A DNA stretch of 41,830 nt from the IMG/VR virus record IMGVR_UViG_3300047359_000202, positions 1 to 41,830 of that record. One strand, 5' to 3'. This DNA comes from a virus. The notes beneath the pieces were generated by a model. The model was not told the DNA's origin. It did not search any database and saw nothing but the letters and a program-made list of their open reading frames with translations. Position 1 is the first letter of the stretch. Each line of letters opens with the position of its first letter. Both the position numbers and the translations under genes were made by a program. This document shows, piece by piece, positions 39,847 through 41,830 of this stretch.

Positions 39847-40989
39847 TTAAAACGCCTTTAAAATAATCATTTGGTCATTGAAACGACCTTTGGGTTGAAC
39901 ACCTACTGCTTTGATAGAATCAAAGAATTTACGTGCCGCGGGCTTACTGCCCATAATTTCTTTTATTTGTTCTTTGGGTTTGCGTAGTGTTTTAATTGCA
40001 CTCTTGGACTTGTCAAATCCGTACAATGTATTTCCTTTAACAAACATTTCTCCTGCCATTTCTTCTGCAATATAATGATGAAGTTTACGTTTAGCAGTAT
40101 CATAACACCATGCTTCTTTAGACATATGAAGTTCTGCTGGTCTAATGCTTTCTAGTTTAAGTTTTGTTACTTCACATTCAAAACGTTTTTGATACTTCAA
40201 CTTTTGTGTTGCTTTCTCAGGAGTGATAGGCTTAGTCTTACGTTTTGCTCTATTTTTAATCTTAAGAGCCTGATATGAATTCAGTACACCAATCATATTA
40301 TCATATGCAACTATGATACTTTTGACTTTTCTCTTAGATAAATGATTATATGCTTCAACTAACTGTTCATCTTTACCTTCAATAACTTCTTTGAATTCTT
40401 TTTGTTCTTTTGTATAACTATCGACTAGTTGAGGTATATGATTGGGTAAAGGATTGTATGCGTTTAACACTCGCATGATTGCTGTATTAAATTTGGCATC
40501 TATTTTGATCTCGTCTTCAAAGAATTGATCTAAAATACCATCGATTTCTCCACCTGCTTCCATTAACTTGCCAAGCATGATTTCTTGTATAGAAGGACGA
40601 TTGGGTTTGTCTTTTGCTTTTTCTTCTTTTACTTGAGCAATCTTGGCTCCCTTTACAAGCCATTCGTCTTTGAGTTTAGTGATATGATCCCAGTGACTTT
40701 GTGGTGCGTACCCAACTTTGTTTAAGAAAAATACAGTTGTCCCGGTAGAATTGAAGTTCCAATCTGGATTTCTAAGAATAACTTCGATTTCTTCTGTAGG
40801 CCACCCAGATTCTTTTTTGATCCATGTTTTAAATTCAGTCAGTCTTTTCTTATCACTGATTTCTGTACGAATAAAATATTGACAATCTTGGAATGCTTTG
40901 TTGCGTTCCTCTTCGTCTACAATTTCCTTGTGCTTTTCCCAATCTGGTTCGGGTGTCAAGTAAACTGTTTTTTGTTTTCGTCTAGCCAT
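39847..40989 (-). CDS. Unrecognised Lys-rich phage protein (380 aa)
   Basis: Begins MARRKQKTVYLTPEPDWEKH and is highly charged throughout, with Lys/Glu helices. Segments that look conserved are FIRTEISDKKRLTEFKTWIKKESGW, IVAYDNMIGVLNSYQALKIKNRAKRK and the C-terminal GSKPAARKFFDSIKAVGVQP followed by KGRFNDQM. No P-loop, metal site or membrane segment. The basic character suggests binding to nucleic acid. It has AGGGG before the ATG and a sigma-70-like promoter, so it is likely expressed early rather than with the virion genes around it. I recall similar proteins in marine T4-like phages, without function. Confidence 0.8.
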   Translation of the reverse strand: MARRKQKTVYLTPEPDWEKHKEIVDEEERNKAFQDCQYFIRTEISDKKRLTEFKTWIKKESGWPTEEIEVILRNPDWNFNSTGTTVFFLNKVGYAPQSHWDHITKLKDEWLVKGAKIAQVKEEKAKDKPNRPSIQEIMLGKLMEAGGEIDGILDQFFEDEIKIDAKFNTAIMRVLNAYNPLPNHIPQLVDSYTKEQKEFKEVIEGKDEQLVEAYNHLSKRKVKSIIVAYDNMIGVLNSYQALKIKNRAKRKTKPITPEKATQKLKYQKRFECEVTKLKLESIRPAELHMSKEAWCYDTAKRKLHHYIAEEMAGEMFVKGNTLYGFDKSKSAIKTLRKPKEQIKEIMGSKPAARKFFDSIKAVGVQPKGRFNDQMIILKAF

Positions 40990-41030
40990 TTTGCCCCTTA
41001 ATGAATTTAATGTTCATACTTAGTGATTGC

Positions 41031-41059
41031 ATTATACATTAAATAATTTTTTGCTTCAA
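41031..41059 (-). promoter_or_regulatory. Sigma-70-type promoter for the 380-aa gene
   Basis: TTGAAG (41054-41059), 17-bp spacer, TATAAT (41031-41036) on the minus strand; start at about 41024. It is divergent from the plus-strand late promoter of the gp14-like gene 40 bp away. Confidence 0.75.
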
Positions 41060-41097
41060 CCTTTTATTTACCCAAATTCTTCGTCTCATTGTATTGA

Positions 41098-41105
41098 GAT
41101 AAATA
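41098..41105 (+). promoter_or_regulatory. Plus-strand late promoter (GATAAATA), leaderless
   Basis: GATAAATA is followed by TATAT and the ATG at 41111. T4 late spacing puts the transcription start on the A of that ATG. No Shine-Dalgarno site is present. Confidence 0.75.
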
Positions 41106-41110
41106 TATAT

Positions 41111-41830
41111 ATGCCAAGATTAAGTTTATACCGGGAACAGAAGCAAAACGACTACCGTTTTTTAGACAGAAGTATTTCTGAACAGTTGACTGTGGGCGGT
41201 ACTGATCTATATATTCACAAGTATGCTGGACCGCTGGATCAAGGTCCGTCGAATGATTTTACACAACCTGAATATAGTTCAATGGATCCTACAAACATAC
41301 AAGACTTGCTATTCTTAGAGAATAGAGATAGAAAATATGAAAAGGATATTTATCGATTACGGGGCCATTACAACGTACAAAACTTAGACTTTGATCTAAG
41401 TCAGTTTGGTTTATTTTTAAGTAATGACACTATTTTTATCAACGTGCATTACAATGACATGATCGATATCTTAGGTAGAAAATTAATGGTAGGTGATGTT
41501 ATCGAACTACCCCACTTACTAGATTACAATCCCTTAGACGATAATCCTGTAGAATTTCCAGTAGCACTAAAAAGATTTTATCAAGTTACAGATGCTAACT
41601 ATGGTAGTGAAGGCTTTTCGCAAACATGGTATCCTCATCTATGGCGTATCAAATGTGAGAAACTAGTAGACAGCCAAGAGTTCGCAGACATCTTACGTCA
41701 ACCAACTGACAAAGACAATTACTTAGGCGACTGGGATAAAAACAAAACATACCCTGCAGGGTATACAATGACATTCGGTGACAAAAACTATATCGCATTA
41801 CAAGAAGTGCCCGCCGGTACAAAACCCGGA
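41111..41830 (+). CDS. 14: gp14-like neck protein (3' end outside window)
   Basis: 240 codons, open to the window edge. Begins MPRLSLYREQKQNDYRFLDR, then ISEQLTVGGTDLYIHKYAGP, NIQDLLFLENRDRKYEKDIY, LDFDLSQFGLFLSNDTIFI, GDVIELPHLLDYNPL and WYPHLWRIKCEKL. I recall this arrangement from the neck proteins of marine T4-like phages, matched in T4 gp14 by the early VECYYVPRE...FG part and the later GDLIYFP part. gp14 works with gp13 at the head-tail junction. Here it lies on the strand opposite to gp13, about 2 kb away. The last visible region (YPAGYTMTFGDKNYIALQE) looks like a carbohydrate-binding-type module added to the core. Confidence 0.75.
   Translation, partial: MPRLSLYREQKQNDYRFLDRSISEQLTVGGTDLYIHKYAGPLDQGPSNDFTQPEYSSMDPTNIQDLLFLENRDRKYEKDIYRLRGHYNVQNLDFDLSQFGLFLSNDTIFINVHYNDMIDILGRKLMVGDVIELPHLLDYNPLDDNPVEFPVALKRFYQVTDANYGSEGFSQTWYPHLWRIKCEKLVDSQEFADILRQPTDKDNYLGDWDKNKTYPAGYTMTFGDKNYIALQEVPAGTKPG

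Overview
This window is part of the genome of a T4-like contractile-tailed bacteriophage (Caudoviricetes), most like the T4-like phages of marine bacteria. The evidence is an AT-rich genome, tightly packed genes that overlap by 1-4 bases, and recognisable T4 homologues: tail sheath gp18, tail tube gp19, neck protein gp13, head-completion protein gp4, clamp loader gp44, dNMP kinase gp1 and a gp31/GroES-like co-chaperonin. It also carries genes typical of marine relatives, such as PhoH, a GDSL/SGNH hydrolase, a nucleotidyltransferase-fold protein and a GT10-like protein. No photosynthesis, integrase, tRNA or host chromosomal gene is visible. The host cannot be named from this sequence; a marine heterotroph or cyanobacterium is an inference from resemblance only.

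Layout, left to right (almost everything is on the minus strand, so transcription runs right to left). 1-5300: putative virion proteins, a GT-A-like glycosyltransferase and a nucleotidyltransferase-fold protein. 5330-8500: a ClpA-type unfoldase and a DnaJ-type co-chaperone in one operon behind a consensus sigma-70 promoter. 8511-9694: two unrecognised genes; then PhoH on the plus strand. 10725-15702: a PRMT-like methyltransferase, gp44, a small exported protein, a GroES-like protein, a low-complexity protein, a fragment of a bacterial DNA polymerase III alpha chain, and unrecognised genes. 15713-23610: adhesion and lysis genes (three repeat-rich fibre or adhesin proteins and an M15 peptidase). 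23718-35127: head and tail genes, including a 1260-residue repeat protein, a gp16-like protein, gp4, a tube-fold protein, gp19 and a 1202-residue sheath. 35253-41830: a zinc-finger protein, dNMP kinase, two SGNH hydrolases and a GT10-like protein around gp13, an unknown 380-residue protein, and a gp14-like neck protein on the plus strand that leaves the window.

Regulation can be read directly. Structural genes follow a T4-type late promoter element, GATAAATACT (or TATAAATA). Spacing to the ATG falls into two classes: about 15-28 nt of leader with a Shine-Dalgarno site, often exactly 17 nt, or exactly 5 nt between element and ATG, which predicts a leaderless mRNA. Host-takeover genes (gp44, dNMP kinase, DnaJ, the Pol III-like gene, the 380-aa gene) instead follow sigma-70 promoters, two of them perfect TTGACA-N17-TATAAT. 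Several hairpin terminators separate the units.

The most interesting points are the phage DnaJ-ClpA operon, whose ClpA keeps a ClpP-docking-like IGF tripeptide; the isolated Pol III alpha segment that stops just before the catalytic aspartates; the leaderless promoter architecture; and the PRMT-like methyltransferase.
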